Positions 48,828-62,639 are shown, counted from the stretch's first letter. The stretch is DNA of 64,000 nt from Rhytidiadelphus loreus (GCA_947034895.1 OX344762.1:28066760-28130759); one strand, 5' to 3'. Translations and numbers: made by a program. Notes: generated by a model from the letters alone, not told the origin.

Positions 48828-50458
48828 TAAATATTCTCACTAAGATATGTTGTATTACCTTGTTTTTCCACTTGTTTTTCCATTGACCCAAATAAAACTT
48901 TGAACTTAAATATCTACTAAAAAGTTCAGTCAAATAATTTGAATTTTTTTGAGGTGCTCACCCTCAATATAAACTAAAAGATCCTATGGTTACATTCTAT
49001 CCAATCCAATCTCAAGAAAAAATGAGCAAACAAACTGCACAAGTTCTTGGCAATTTTGACCCATTTTGAAAGTACACTTTCTTTGGGTCATTAGGGGTTA
49101 AAGATTAATAGCACAAGCATTTTACAATACACATCTATTATGATATATTTACTATTTTTTCCTATATGAAAAATCTTTTCACAATCCCTTTATGTTCATT
49201 TTGAAATTACACACTTTATATTTAATTTAATTTGTCATTAAATTTGAATTAGACAAGTAATAAGAGTCTAAGACTTAATCAATATTTGTACATTGATTGA
49301 ATGATTATTTGATATTACAACTTATATAATTATTTTATGTATTAAACAAAAATATTTGAAATAGAATTAGAATTTAGAGTTACACGGAATTGAAACTCAT
49401 TGCGTAGTAGATTAATCTATTGACTCTTTTCCTAACTAGACATAGATCTAAAGTTCCTTCTCTAGCCAATCATCACAGGGGTTTAGCTTTCAAAACATTG
49501 TTCTTTTTAGAAACATAGAAGTATACATATAGATTCTAATTGTAGAAAATAAAAGCACAATTGGTGATGTTATGATATATTAAGTTTGGTGAGCATCTAA
49601 TGGTGCACTTTGTAGCAAATTTTGTATTGCAAAGTACACAATGGGAATGATGTTTGTCCATCACTTAGTGACCCCTTTATGTTCATAGCCATATAGAGAT
49701 CAAAGCAAAAAAAATTCTTAAGAGGAAATTAATAATTGAAACTAGACATTTGAACCTTTCCATTACAAAAGTACACACATAAATTCCTTAAATTTCTGTT
49801 AAATTTTAAAAATAGAAACACAATCTCTATTTGGTGTAGCCAATAGACTTATACTTGCCTCAAGCACTTATTCATGTGCCTATTATGAAATTTGAAGGTC
49901 AATCCTATTAGCCATCATCTTTGTGATTTTCCAAGAAAAAATTCAGTAGTCACTATTCGCTCAAAAAACATTTTCTACTCACTGAGGTTTGGGTTACCGA
50001 TACGTTGAGTCACCCAGCATGAGTACAAATCATGGTCATCCTGCCACGACAGAAGTAAGTTTAAGACATTGACATTGAACCTATGGCTACCAACATTGCA
50101 ATGAAGCTAGAGTAACAATGTCTACATCGAGAGGCGCAGTTAGCCAACTTACGACTTAAAATACAGAGTTGAGAATCATTAGGCAAGGCAGAGCGCACCA
50201 AAAAATGCGACTGCAGTGAACTAGTCTGGGCAAGACTTCATTAGAGCAGTCCATCTTGAAATAAGGAGACGGACAATGTCCCGCCCCAGTTCCACTCATC
50301 GATATCAACCTAGAGAACCAAATGGTTGGAATGGTCGTGTTGAAATCATTTAGGCTTTATCAAAGGTGTGATTGACACGGTGAAGACACGATCTGTACGA
50401 ATGAAAATGATTCAGACTTCGAACCGGAATATTGTATAATGGCAGGTTGGCCGCATGG
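48828..50458. other. Intergenic stretch and 3' flank of the RING-CH gene
   Basis: AT-rich to about 49980. From about 50000 to 50458 the composition is more balanced, consistent with the 3' untranslated region of the minus-strand gene that ends at 50459. No further exon was supported. Confidence 0.4.
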
Positions 50459-53400
50459 TTAGGACTCGTGAAGGAACTGATTGTCTGATGCAGCCGTCCT
50501 TCGGGAGTTGGGACTCCTGCTGTTTGCAAGGTCACTTTCAATACCACCATTTGTTTCTTGTCTTAAAGAGGCTTCTACATCCATAGTGCTGTTGGCTGAT
50601 TGGACACTTCCAGCCCGCCAATGGACGAATTCCAAAATAAGAGCATTTGAGGTCATGGCGATCCCAAAGCTCACAAATGCTGCAAGTAGTATTGCTGGCA
50701 TAGCTTCCAGCTCAGTCTGCATACAAAATTTGAAGATCGAGAGTTACATAAGCGGAACGTTATCAGAAACAAGTATTCTAGCTTTTCCAGCGGTACCAAC
50801 TATAATTAAATACCAAAAGTCAATCACGTTCAATATGTAACAATTTACTGTGTTTACGCTACATCAGCTTCCAGCAATGATATCAAATCCATGATAAGCC
50901 TGGGTAAAAACGATGCGGGGATGAACCCAACAAGGAAACAGTAGGCAGTCCCAGGATAGAACTATTCACATGATCAGAGCCCGTATCAGAGTAGAGTTGT
51001 GATGACATCTCATAAGATAGAAGGAAAGAGATATCGAATTTTAAAATATAACCCACCTTAACAAAGAAAATATATCCGAAGAAACACAGAAGGGAAAACT
51101 GCACGAAGGCGTATAACCAGATATAGCGCCTACTAACTGCAAACCACCACTCATCCTTAGAAATTCTCTCACGTTAATGCGCAGACGCCCACAACGGAAA
51201 CAGAATCAGCTTCACCAGTACGATCTTTAGAGTTAATAAACACCAGGTAGCAGAAATGGTATCTACTGCTGCTCTTGTGGATACCCTGCCAGGTTGTTCT
51301 TTCAATTTAGACCAGACAGTCGATCTCCTCAAAAAACAACCCAAGCTTTCGAAAATTCAGAAAAGCACTGAAAGGTGAGCAACAATAAAAATAACTGCTT
51401 GTCTTCTGCATATAGAATATAAACATAGCAATACCCCAATCAACAGGACAATAATCTCCGGAAAAAATTTAAGGAACCTCACCGAGGGCTATAGTTGTCA
51501 CCGCAGCAAGAAAACCTATGATGAACGAGAAAGAAATTGAAATAGGAAGTGCCTTGGTACCCAGTTTGTAGACCTGCAAGCGAAACCAAGAGGAAGCCAA
51601 CGGAAAGTTACAACTCCGAACTCTTGAGAGGTCACGTAATATTTCCGGCACATTATTATAATTTCCACTAGCACGCAATATCTTCAGGGTATATCTTAGT
51701 TTATTATCTTTAAGTGTGAAGTACATAGTCAGGAAAAGATTTAACTCTGAAACGACGGGTCTATGAGTCTATGACCAAGTTTTCAAACTCCAAAGTGCCT
51801 CTCTATCTGTATGCTCCCATTTTTCAACTATAGGTGAATGAAATCATTTAAATTTATTTTTCAGAAATGTTACCAAATGCCTTCTATAAGTCTTCAAAAT
51901 CACATTTTTTGGTAAAAATTTGAAATTATTGTGAATTTTTTTAATAAAATGTGAGAAATTCTAATCGAATACAAAATATGCTTTAAAAAATCTCAAATTT
52001 TCTCCATGGGTGTTCACTATAGTGCAAAAAATTGTGGTGCAAGTCAATTTATTGTGTCATTCTAAAATTAGAAAATTAGTGCTCCATGGTTATAGAATTG
52101 CAATAAAATATTGAGAGCTTAAAAACTTTTCAAAATTTCAGATTAAAATAAAACTATACTTGATAAGCTTCATTCATTTGTTGAGCTTGAATTCAAAAAT
52201 GATCATTTTTATGACTAAAATTTAAATAAAGAGAAAGGAGCAAAAGTTGTTAGAAGACATTATTCAAAGATCCATGGATTTTCCATTTTCATATGTTGGA
52301 AAGTCAAAAAATATCACAAAAGGGAAAATCCTATACCATTCACTGCAAATAAATTCAAGCAACTCCTCCAAAAAAAATTGGATGAAAAAATATTTGTTCC
52401 ATCCAAGAGGCCCCCTTGAAATAATCCAAAAGCACACAAGAGGTCCTCTCAGGCACTTCAGGGTTACAGTCGATGGAAGATCAACAGCTGCACGCATCCA
52501 GGAAACGTTCCTGTTTAGTTCAACAGAAGGTGACATGGAGTGAGTGGGCATGGTGAGTACCAGCAATTGCTCAATGAAGCAGAAATGCGCCATAGTGTTA
52601 ATTGTTCCCATAAATAGGACGTCCTGCCATACAGAAGTTCTGCAAAAATTACAACAAAATTGTTGCAGTTCAGTACTCCTTTTATAGAAAATACAATGCA
52701 TTCAATCTCAAAAATTAGGTTAGGAAATTGCCATCACAATACCAGAATTCTCACTGCACGAAACAATGTGTAAATGAACTAATAATCGTGTCGCTAGATA
52801 CCGGTGCCCTTTGTTGAAGAAAATGCCAGACAGTGATTCATTTGACATACTAGTAATTGAAGAGAGGTGTGGATACTAGAATGAAGGTTGAGTAATCTTG
52901 AAAAGGAGGACCATTAAGAGGTTCAAATCATACCTATGAACAGTTTGTGCCTCCATAGACAGTGAATGGTTAGAGGTCTCCTTCACAACAAAAGGAACCA
53001 CTGTGACAGGAATGTTGCTAACCACCGACCCACACACGTCACACACTCGATTTCCTTTGATACCAAACCACTTGAATGCACATTCCTTGTGCGCCAGAGC
53101 CATCTCGCCAAGACAAAGGCATTCCATCTTCAAAGTCTCCCCATAGTCCTCTGTAAGAGAATCCATACAGATTCTGCATACTGCTTCGTCCTCAGGAATT
53201 GCTTCTTCATCTTCCTTGGTGTCTCCTTTGCCTGCAAATTGTGTTCGATCAAACTACAATTCCCAACTCGAAGAAAACAACCGAAATGACATCTTGCTAA
53301 CGAAGGAGGTGCGAGAGCTTAAAATGGTAGCCGTAGGTAGAAAATCTGATAGCAATCCCACAGAATTATCTTCATAACTTTAATGTTCAGGTCACCAAAG

Positions 53401-55218
53401 CGATTGCCAAGACCTTCTAGAAAAGTAGTCAGTACCTAATAGCATACTATTCAAAAGCAACCTGTTGAATGATGCGAACATTAAAATCTTCAGTATATGC
53501 TCTTTGGCTTTCATCTACAATCACGTACTTCAGCACCAGGCTCAAGGATGACGAGATACACTCTAACAAGAGGAAAAACCATCAGCAGCGCGTGAAATTT
53601 GCAAGAATGAACATCCTCACCTTTTTCAGCATCCAGTAGTGTTGATATTTCATGATTGACGGATTCATTCTCTCGCGAAGGTTGCAATCTGTGAGGGTTT
53701 ACAGATCTCAGCAGTACATAACCCTTGCGTTCCGAGCCATTCCTGCGAAAACTTTCAATCTTATTCACGAACACAGGCGTGGAGAATGACCGAACGATGT
53801 TCACTTTCCCATTTCCTGTCTGGAACATCAAAGAGCAGGGTTAAGATCTGCTTGTCAGGTTCAAAAGCAGTGATTAATATGCTCCACATATTCAAAATGC
53901 TCAGGTTATGAGGAACAGCTTGGGAACTAGATGCATCATAAACAATGCCTCTTCAAGGATCAACGTGCCTAGTAACCACAGGTTGACAAACATCAAGTCA
54001 AGGATAAGAGCTAACCTCGCTATTTAGGTTATGTCCCAACTCATGACTATGTCCTTTGTTGGAGTCTGGATCGATACCAGAAGTAAGTGCGTTCGTCCGC
54101 ACAGGTAAGGAGGATGTCCTCTTATTCCATAAAGGTAGGAGTGGAAGTCCATGTAAAGTAGGTTGCAAAGACTCAGACGATCCTCTTTGCGTCCCAGTCA
54201 AATAAACGTTCAAATTCTTTTCAATGGACGCTCTCGATCGCAAACCCGAACGAGGAAGCTGCCCGAGAGAACCAGAAAATTTCCCAGACTTTGCGGCAGG
54301 GAGAGGAGGAAGTAGGCTTGAGCTGGCGGAAGGCTTAGCAACGACGTCAGGTTGACATGGAATTTGCAAAGCAGGTAGATTAGACCGCATGTCTAAATTT
54401 AGTCCAACCTGCGAGAGCACGAGCCGAATAATACATTGTCACAATTCGATATTTAGCTGTAATAGTAGCTTCCAAGTTATTTCAAATCTCACGCGCCATT
54501 CGAACACCATAGTATCAACCTATGTGAAGCACAAGAATAAACAGAAAGCACCTGGGAACAATTGCAGGTTGCATTAACTCTCTTCCTAGTAACAAATGCT
54601 TCAGAAACGTTTTGCCACAAAGTGTCAACCAATTGATAGTAAACCTACACCCCTCGTACTTCCAACAGCTTCACTACCTCCACAACATTATACTCGAACA
54701 ATGCTCTATGTGTGTGTCGGAATCGCGGATTGAGTCGGGATTAAGAAAAAAGGTCCGGTTCAAATTTAAAACAAGAGCATAGTGCTCACAGATTCATCCT
54801 TCACCTACCGTGCTACTTCCCAAGGTTCTCGGAAATCAGATTCTTCCCTTTTATTCTATCTTTCCATTGCATTTTTGGTTGCGTTTCTCTTTCATTTCAT
54901 TTTTGAAGACTCTATTCTCAAGCTCAAAGTACACATACAAAGATTGAAAAGACATTAAAAAGAGTTCGAATTACAACGGAACTAGTTATCAGAGAATGGA
55001 TAAAACCGATTATTCCATTTTCTGGTAACCTCGCTAATTCCTCCCTCCTTCAAAATCTAAGCAATCTCTAGTAAGAACTAAAAACAGGTTTCAAACGAAG
55101 CCACAGACAAAGGCACCTCGGCAGAATTCGAAGATGATAAAACTCGTGCTCCATCAACCTCCATTGGCTGTCTGCTATTTCCCTCCCCTTCCTCCACGAT
55201 CTCACATTGCGTCTCCAT
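50459..55218 (-). CDS. RING-CH (RINGv) membrane E3 ubiquitin ligase
   Basis: Eight exons: 55218-55117, 54408-54016, 53819-53621, 53231-52934, 52639-52561, 51573-51483, 51136-51057, 50716-50459. All introns are GT-AG with matching phases; 1500 nt give 499 residues. The N-terminal half is low-complexity and Ser/Pro-rich with the plant-family motif KRTSSLPV and the later RSFSTPV. The zinc finger is a C4HC3 RING-CH: C250, C253, C269, C271, H279, C282, C295, C298 (VCRICMDSL ... CDVC). Four predicted membrane segments follow (about 335-357, 364-387, 393-413, 419-444). The layout matches plant RING-variant proteins such as those encoded by Arabidopsis At5g18760 and At3g06330 (from memory). Expected role: transfer of ubiquitin to membrane-associated targets; substrates are unknown. 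Exon 1 is the least certain: ATG 55218 follows an in-frame stop, its donor (GAG|GTGCCT) is weak, and the next in-frame ATG is 55164. Confidence 0.9.
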
Positions 55219-55760
55219 CTAAAAGATTTCCGGGCAACCCCGGCATTCTACAACTCACAATCACCACCGCAAGCAGTAACATAAATACAGAAAACAAGAA
55301 AGAAAGAATCCATCTGATTCTGATATATCCAACCGAAAACTCCTCCAAATTAGATGCAATTTTGATGACAAAGCCAACTTCGACTAGAAAACGCTGAAGT
55401 AGAAAATGTCGGACGAAATTACATTTAAAAAAGAACCTGGCCGGCGCGTAGGATCGCGATCTTGATCGGTGCGTGCCTAATAAGTGTGCAAAAGCAAAAG
55501 CAAAAGCAATGTAGTGAAGACGGTGGCACTTGGGAGTAGGAATCACGGTCGGTGGTGATGACAGGTCACGGCGTGTTGCCTTGTTGGAAAAAATTGAGAA
55601 AAACTCCGAACCCGAAAGTGACTGCACACAGTGAGGCAGGAATGGCAGGATCGACCGGACCGACCTGGATTATTAGACTGCCGGCAGAAGCTTGGTTCCC
55701 TTCTGCAGTCGTTCCCGCTCATTTCGTTCTCATGTCATTCGTGTGAACGCAGTCTTTCCT
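55219..55760 (-). promoter_or_regulatory. 5' region of the RING-CH gene
   Basis: GC-richer DNA extends to about 55740 and then drops sharply to AT-rich sequence. This probably holds the 5' untranslated region (CTTTTAG directly before the ATG could even be a splice acceptor) and core promoter. The antisense and sense ORFs here carry no recognisable protein features. Confidence 0.4.
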
Positions 55761-57592
55761 TTTTATATCTTATTTAGAACCGGATCCCGATGCAATGCAC
55801 CCGACTGACAATATCAAAAAGGATTCGTCTATTGTATTTACTCGGTTTCATTGATAAGGAGAGAAAAAAAATGGAGACACAATTTGCATTCAAAATCATT
55901 CCAGCTGAATAATCAATTAAAGTTCACAAATGTGATGTAGCACATGCCTAAAAATTAGGAAGATACAGTTTTTTTCCATCCAAAAGAAATTTAAAAAAAC
56001 AATATCCCAAAAATTCTAACATCCATGTTTAGACAATTTTTTTTGCTAATCTTGACTACAAGGTATGGTAATAGATTTGCAATTTCTCGCTTTCTTGACC
56101 TTATTTTTTTATCTTCATAGAAATTTTGACCATGAAATCATTTAATTTACAAATTAGAATTGAAAATGGTTGACTTTAAAAAAAAAATTAATTCGTTTTT
56201 CTATCCATTATAAATGTATATAAATATTTAAGCAACAAACTTGAGTTGAAACTTGTAAAATTGATTTTATTAAGTGACAATGCAAAATGCCTTACATGAC
56301 TCAAAAACAAAAATCTAACTAGACAATGCTTTTGGATTGGGGTTGGAAGAGATGTCTAGAGATAGTTCACATGCACTTTTAGAACACTAAATTGGAACTA
56401 GGAACTAAATAAGGTGCATATACTTTTGGTTACTTGTTTTAGAAGCATAATTCTAGATTCAAGTCCCCAAGGGCCACAAATTCATCACACCTACACAACT
56501 CCACAATAAAAAATAAAAATTTAGATTGTAATACATTGCATAAAGTATATCACCTATTTTCAACAATGACTCCATTTGCACAATATAGGCTGACCTATTT
56601 TTATGAATGAGAGAAATATGATGTGATTTCAAAACTTCATTGTCGTGTGATAAATCACACATTGAAACCTTTTAATAACACATTTTAGATTTGCACTTCT
56701 CGAAAATAGATTTGCCTATGCATTGAGATGCATTGAGAACAAGTAAAACTGTAATTTGCACTTAATTTTTACTAATTCCAAAATTGATGAAAAAATAGCA
56801 AAACATAATGCAATCTCCACTAATTCTATTCCCTCTAACTTCCCTAACCAGACCCATTGCTCAATTCGAATAAAGCTAAAATGCTTAGCATTGTCAGAAA
56901 TAGATTATGTACCTTCTTTAAATCATCAAATCATCATTCCACCCTAGAATGGTTGTGGTAATTAATGTCACTACACCATGCAATTGTAATTTGAGGTTGA
57001 AACTGAAGATGTTAGAAAACCTCTGTTGAACAATGATGAATGCGCCGTGCAAACTCCAGTGAAAAGAAATTTTTAGAAAAATCAACACCAGGAGTCCAGT
57101 GTGCCTTCCGCATCGAAACCATTTGAGCAAAAATTCATACAGTTCACCCATAAGTTCCATAAGAAAATTGCGATTATATCTCGACCAAATAACTCTTACA
57201 CAATCAGAAAAGTAAGGGAACGAAAATTCCGGAACCTGGGACGACACTGAGCTCATTCAGTCAGACCCGATGACCTCACTTGGGAGTAAGAGCAATAAAC
57301 CTCAACCAACAGCGAGGTGAAACTCAGGTGCCCGCTTTTCACAGTCCTAAACCCGTCCTGAATGGCCGCAAATCCTAACCTTCCCAGTTCCTGAATATCT
57401 TCTAGAACACAGTGTACAAGACGGAATTTCGCAAAAGCCTGGAGCGCACCAACATTCTGAATGAAAACCCCAGGTGTTCTAATCAGGTGTCCCTGACTTC
57501 CAGAGAACGGAGGACACGCTCGGAAACAAGCCCTCTCCTACACCTCAAGTGGATGGGCCACTGTACAGCCAAAAATAAAGAACACAAATGGG
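55761..57592. other. Intergenic stretch and 3' flank of the PABPN1-type gene
   Basis: 55761-56940 is AT-rich without supported features. From about 56940 to 57592 the sequence is more balanced and may be the 3' untranslated region of the gene ending at 57593. Its 112-codon minus-strand frame (57256-56918) shows no family features. Confidence 0.4.
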
Positions 57593-59937
57593 CTAATAAT
57601 AAGGTCGGTAGCGCATCGGCCGCCTGAACCGAGGGACCTTCCTGCACAATAAAACAACTCCAATATATCAGTACCAGAAAACGCAAGTCACGGCTTACCA
57701 AATGAATCGAGACTCCTCATTCACGATCAACCTATCAACTGCAAAAACAAGTCCTCTTCGGAGAACATGATGCACATTTTGCTCCAATAATATACAATGA
57801 CATACGACTTTACCAGCAGTTCACCGTCAAGATGAAAAACAAACGACTCAGAAAAATACGAAAAGGAAACAAGCAAACTTTGAACCCAGTATGAAATATG
57901 CATTCCACAAGTCAGAATGGAATCCTCGGAGGATACCCACCCAAAACCATAGGGAGCATACCCATAGGGAGCTGAAAAGGGCCTCCTCGAGCGGTACCCA
58001 TAAATCGGGGAGTAGGGTCGACCCCGATAGCCCTTCATTCCGGGAACATTGGTCCGCTTCGCCGTAACCTGACAAGATTCCAAACACTACACATTAGATG
58101 TAGGTATGCAAGGCATCCAAGAGGAGAAAGGGAACGGCTCGATTTCGTTGTTCAACAATCGGAAGCAATGAAGAGGTCCTCACGAGAAAATCAAAATACG
58201 ACAATGAAACATGTTTGTGGATAAGATTCTCCACACGAGAGAGGGATAACAACCTTCAGTGGGCGATTATGCAACTCAGATTCGCTTAAAAGAATGGCAT
58301 TTTGAACTGCTTCCACCTCCAGAAACTCCACGTATGCAAACCTGGTTGCAAAAGAAACAGAAAGTTAAGATGAGCCAAAACTAATCGGTAATTAAATAGA
58401 TTAAGCGGGTTGAAGACGTCTCCATTCTAACGCGGAATTACAAATCCGATGACGGAAATTGTAAAAAACAACCATCCCTCCTAAAGCCCGTGAATTAAAC
58501 AGACTTCATGACCTCATTGCACGCTGTTCAATTCACAGAAGAATGAGAAAAAACCATTACCCCTTGGGCTGACCAAACTTGTCCGTCAAAATCGTCACGC
58601 GATTCACTGTGCCACAAGACTGAAAGTGCTGTTGGACTTCTTCTGGAGTGCAGGAGTAATCCACCTGAAATACACAAAAACAAAATTTGAAAAATCACTC
58701 AAATGGTCACCTCCACTTTGATTCTGCTACCAGAAAACACAACAAATAACGACGACAGAAAAATAGAAGCATATTTGTGAAACAGACAGTCATAAACCAA
58801 AAACTGACAAAGTGAACAAAGAAAAGGAGAAATTACATTGCCAACAAAAACGGAACGAGCATCAGCTTCCTCTCGGTTGGCGTGGGCTCCATTTGCGAGA
58901 GCTGGGTCTGCAAAAGCGATTCACGACCAGATTACGAACTGCGAGACCATATCGTAGAATTCCAGGGGACGAGCGAAAAGAGCTTCATTCGTGCTCACTA
59001 CAAACATGCACAGCACTGTAAATGAAATCCAACAATCTATCGCAATTGAGAGAACAATGCAAACATGACAAGAAAGCTCAAACTTCAAACATCAATTCGC
59101 CAAAATATCGTACGAACACGAATGTCCCGTAACGCAATCTATGTGAACTCTCCAACCAAACCAGGAGGTGAGAGCCAACGAGAGAATACGAACCTTGACT
59201 GCCACCCATCTCCTTTTCAACCTTAGCTTGCATGTCACGAAGCGCAGCAGCCTCTTCCTCCATCTCTTTCAATCGCTTCTTCATGTCCTCTAGCTCCTGA
59301 ACACCTCGGAATTGGGACATGGAATAATTAGGTTATGAACCTCGTCCAGCGTCACATATGCTCACAAATTACTTCCAATGGTCATCAGAAATCACCCGTA
59401 TCTCAACTGGCCGAAAACATTTGCAGAGTGCTCTTCCAAAGTCCCCACAAGGGCTTAGAGTGTCAAACTCCAACTACGAAATCTGGTCACCGAATAAACG
59501 TTCGAGACTAATCCTAGTAGGGACACACGTTCTTGGCCTAATAATTTAGGATAGAGAAATGCTCAGGTGACGTCCAGCGTAGGTTCTACGAGAATTTACC
59601 AAGAGTGGACACTTCAGGGGGTGGAGGCCCAGGGGCAGCACTGGTCCCGTAATTTGGAATCCAGAAGCACTGAACCTCTCTTCTACTCAGATAAAATGCA
59701 TAAAGAAGCGGCGAAAACTTCGCATCCACTGAATTTTTTTCAAGAATCCGGATACTCCGAAGAACAATAAAATTTCTAAAAGATGTCCAGAATGCGCACC
59801 TTAGAGGCCATTTCGTCCGTAGTGATGTCGTCGCCCTTGAGCAAGAGGTCATCAGGCTCCCCGTCGGAATCCACTTCCAGGTCCCCCTCCACTTCGTCGG
59901 GAATATCACCCCCGTAAACCTCATGCTCTTCCTCCAT
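57593..59937 (-). CDS. PABN: Nuclear poly(A)-binding protein, PABPN1 type
   Basis: Seven exons: 59937-59800, 59296-59194, 58907-58837, 58664-58561, 58341-58254, 58068-57941, 57641-57593. Introns are GT-AG with consistent phases (intron 6 uses GG|GTGGGT); 681 nt give 226 residues. The order is that of PABPN1/PABP2: an acidic N-terminus (1-46), a coiled coil (47-80, [20 protein letters not shown]), one RRM with RNP2 VFVGNV (100-105) and RNP1 KGFAYVEF (138-145), then an Arg/Gly/Tyr-rich tail ending in [12 protein letters not shown]. Family role: binds poly(A) in the nucleus, stimulates poly(A) polymerase and controls tail length. The start is the ATG opening the acidic region; no alternative is closer to the family. 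The length matches plant homologues. Neighbours are unrelated. Confidence 0.95.
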
Positions 59938-60250
59938 AGGAACCCTTCAGTCACAACGCCGTTCCACCAAAACCCAGGAGTGAGGGATGGACGGGCGCAC
60001 CCAAACCCTAATAGGAATTTATTGCATCCAAAAGACGAGCGAAAACGAAACAAAAGAAAGAGACGGTTGTTCTTGAGCGTGTGATTGAAGGAAAGAGCGA
60101 GAGCTCGAAGAGGACGACGACGAAGGAGGAGCAGGAAGAGAAGCTTGCGAGAGAAATGGCTATGGCGGAGTATTCGTTTGTTTGAATACAAATGTTTTCC
60201 AATCGGTCGAATTTGCCCGCGCAGCTCAATGTTGCTCTCAGACATTCATA
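59938..60250 (-). promoter_or_regulatory. 5' region of the PABPN1-type gene
   Basis: GC-rich and purine-skewed sequence upstream of the ATG, ending abruptly near 60250 where AT-rich DNA begins. This is probably the 5' untranslated region and core promoter. The long frame through it (60245-59586) only shadows the gene and its first intron. Confidence 0.4.
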
Positions 60251-60848
60251 CCGGTCACGGTATATGTATATCTATACATTGATTTATATACATACATTTG
60301 GATACGCACCTTAAGTTAGACTTTTTATTTGTTTAGTTTAGTTTGTTTACTTTTTATGAATTAGAAAATTAGAAAATTATACTTACTTTTATTTTGGTTT
60401 TAGCAATAGCACATGGCACACTAGTCTATACATTAAATTATTTGGTTGGTTGTTTGTTTGTTACGGTGATAGCTTTGGAACCATGTGTCCCCTATCACAT
60501 TCTTGGAACTATTAAAAAATTATTTGCAAGGAGGGGTGCATGGACTTGTTTCATGGTGTTTCTTCATGTGGTCTAAAAATTATGAATTTTTGAGTTATTT
60601 TTGGATCATTATCATAAATTGCCATCAATTATTTCAAAAATAAAATGAAAATTGAGCCAATGGCACAAGGCTACACTAGTCTATACCTTAATCCTTGAGC
60701 ATCCAACACATGGAGAGTGAAGAAGGCACTACCAATATAGCTAGGTCATTCCAATTAAATTGTCGCTAAAAACTCAAAATTGAGATCCATAAGAACTCAC
60801 TATAGAAATTGATAATGGACTATGCCCTATGTAGATGGGAAAATTTTC
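60251..60848. other. Gene-free AT-rich stretch
   Basis: No gene or repeat was recognised upstream of the PABPN1-type gene. A short TATA-like run (TATATGTATATCTATACA) at about 60262 belongs to simple sequence. Confidence 0.35.
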
Positions 60849-61322
60849 ACTACAAAAAAAGCAGTGTTTTATGAGTGCAGTGAATCATAAAATTGAAAAA
60901 TATGAAAAATACGACTAACATAGAAATCATTGTAGATGATTTGTAGTATGACTGGATATAATCATTATCAATGGATTGCTTTGGACATGAATCATATTCG
61001 CAGTCATGTGGGTTGGGGGTATAATTATCCATAATTATCCATCTTTTGCCAACGTGGTATATATGTTGACTATCTTCGGGGACTTGATTTCTTTTTAGCT
61101 ACTTGGGCAAAGGAAAAAAAAATCCTATATAGTATATGACTCCAATTAGTCATATTTTTGGCTGATGTGGAATATGACTCCAATTAGTCATGTTTTGGTT
61201 GACGTGGCATATGACTTTGAACACTAATATTTTTGGCTAATGTGGAATATGACTCCCATTAATCATATTCTCTATTGATGTAGAAAATGACTCTTGTGAG
61301 TCATATTTCTAGTTAATGTAGT
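60849..61322. mobile_element. Probable partial CACTA-type element with degenerate tandem repeats
   Basis: CACTACAAAAAAAG at 60849 has the form of a plant CACTA terminus. From about 61133 to 61322 about five units of 41-45 bp repeat (TATGACTCCAATTAGTCAT, then GGCTGATGTGGAA). Each unit contains an imperfect palindrome around GACTCCAATTAGTC, like subterminal transposase-binding repeats. The opposite CACTA end was not found. Confidence 0.45.
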
Positions 61323-62159
61323 AGTTTCATAGAATATTACTAGTAATTTGTTTAAAAGTATAAAAACACATTTTTGCATGATTGAGCATTTTGTGACTAT
61401 AGCCAATTATATTTTGGCCAAAATACATTTTGAAATATGACTCAAAATGTGATATTCTGGATTAAATAAAATCACATTCCTTACATTTGTGTATGTGGTT
61501 TGTAATTGGGGTAACTAAGGTTTATAATAGCTTCTGTCATAAGCTATAGTCACATTTTCCATACATTCTAAATGGACATGATGCATTGCAATTATACAAC
61601 AATATGATTTTGCAACTAAATAAAAGACTTCATCTAATTAAAAACGAGTATGTCTAATTTTTGAGATGCACACAAAACAATCATATTGGAGATTTAAAAT
61701 GCAAGAAACAATGTGACTTTTCTCAATGACATTTATTGGTCACTAATACAAAACATATCACAATATCACTTTGTAAATGTATATTCTCATGCACTTATAG
61801 GACCTATATTCCTTACAAAAATGTGAAGATTTTGCCTCTTTGGTGTTGTCAATAGCGTGCAATAACTTCATTCCTACTTTAAGTGCCTACATGTACAATT
61901 AAGAAGGTTAGTGAATGAACAATATAGCTCAACCTTCAAAGATTTAAGGTAATACAAAATATATAGGAAAAGTTTAAGGTAAGAAAAAGTCATAACCACT
62001 ATATCTCTAGAGATCACAAATAAACAAAAAGAATGAATAACAATAGTGATAGAAGGAACAAGAAGCAAAAGGGGACAAGTGTTACGAAGTAACAACAAGC
62101 AAGAGGTAAGATGCAACAAATTGCAACAAATAACATCACAAAGTTTAGACCCTACAATT

Positions 62160-62462
62160 TTGCAACAATCATCATGCAGTTATCATTGTTTCATGGGTTT
62201 GTACCATAATCGCACTAACTCAATGAATTTTTACGCATTGAATAAGTGCAAAAACAATGAATATCAATAGTGTACGGTTTATGTATTTTAACTATACAAT
62301 TGTAGTGCCAAAATTGCACAACAATCATATAGTTAAAGTATTTAAACCGTACGCTATTGATATTCATTGTTTTAGCATTGATTCAGTGCGTAAAAATACA
62401 TTGAGTCAATGCAATTATGGTACAAACCCATGAAACAACGATAACCGCACGATAATTGTTAA
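62160..62462. mobile_element. Hairpin (foldback) element, about 300 bp
   Basis: Two arms of about 145 bp are reverse complements with scattered substitutions. The left arm holds GTTTCATGGGTTTGTACCAT, AACAATGAATATCAATAG and GTACGGTTTA; the right arm mirrors them at 62324-62462. The centre is near 62312. It is noncoding. Ends and target duplication are unclear; the arms fade near AACAAT. Confidence 0.8.
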
Positions 62463-62639
62463 CAATCCATCTATTCTTACGTTTGAGATGAACAAAAAGT
62501 GTGAACTAAGATTTCAACAAGAAGTAATGAGAAGCACAAATTAAGATGCAACAAAAAGAAACTAAAAGCAAGAACTAAAGAAGCAATAAGAGGAAATAAG
62601 AACTAAGGAGTAAAACTTTTACTCCTTTACCATTTAATG

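Noticed and set aside
55202..55627. 141-codon minus-strand ORF before the RING-CH gene
   Set aside because: It overlaps exon 1 in another frame, contains no motif, and lies in the probable 5' untranslated region.
57847..58087. Alternative donor TGG|GTATCC for PABPN1-type exon 6
   Set aside because: It ends in phase 0, whereas the last exon needs phase 2; only GG|GTGGGT gives the conserved Arg/Tyr-rich C-terminus.
59586..60245. 219-codon minus-strand ORF
   Set aside because: It overlaps PABPN1-type exon 1 in the wrong frame and runs into intron 1 and the 5' region; the acidic frame from 59937 is the real one.
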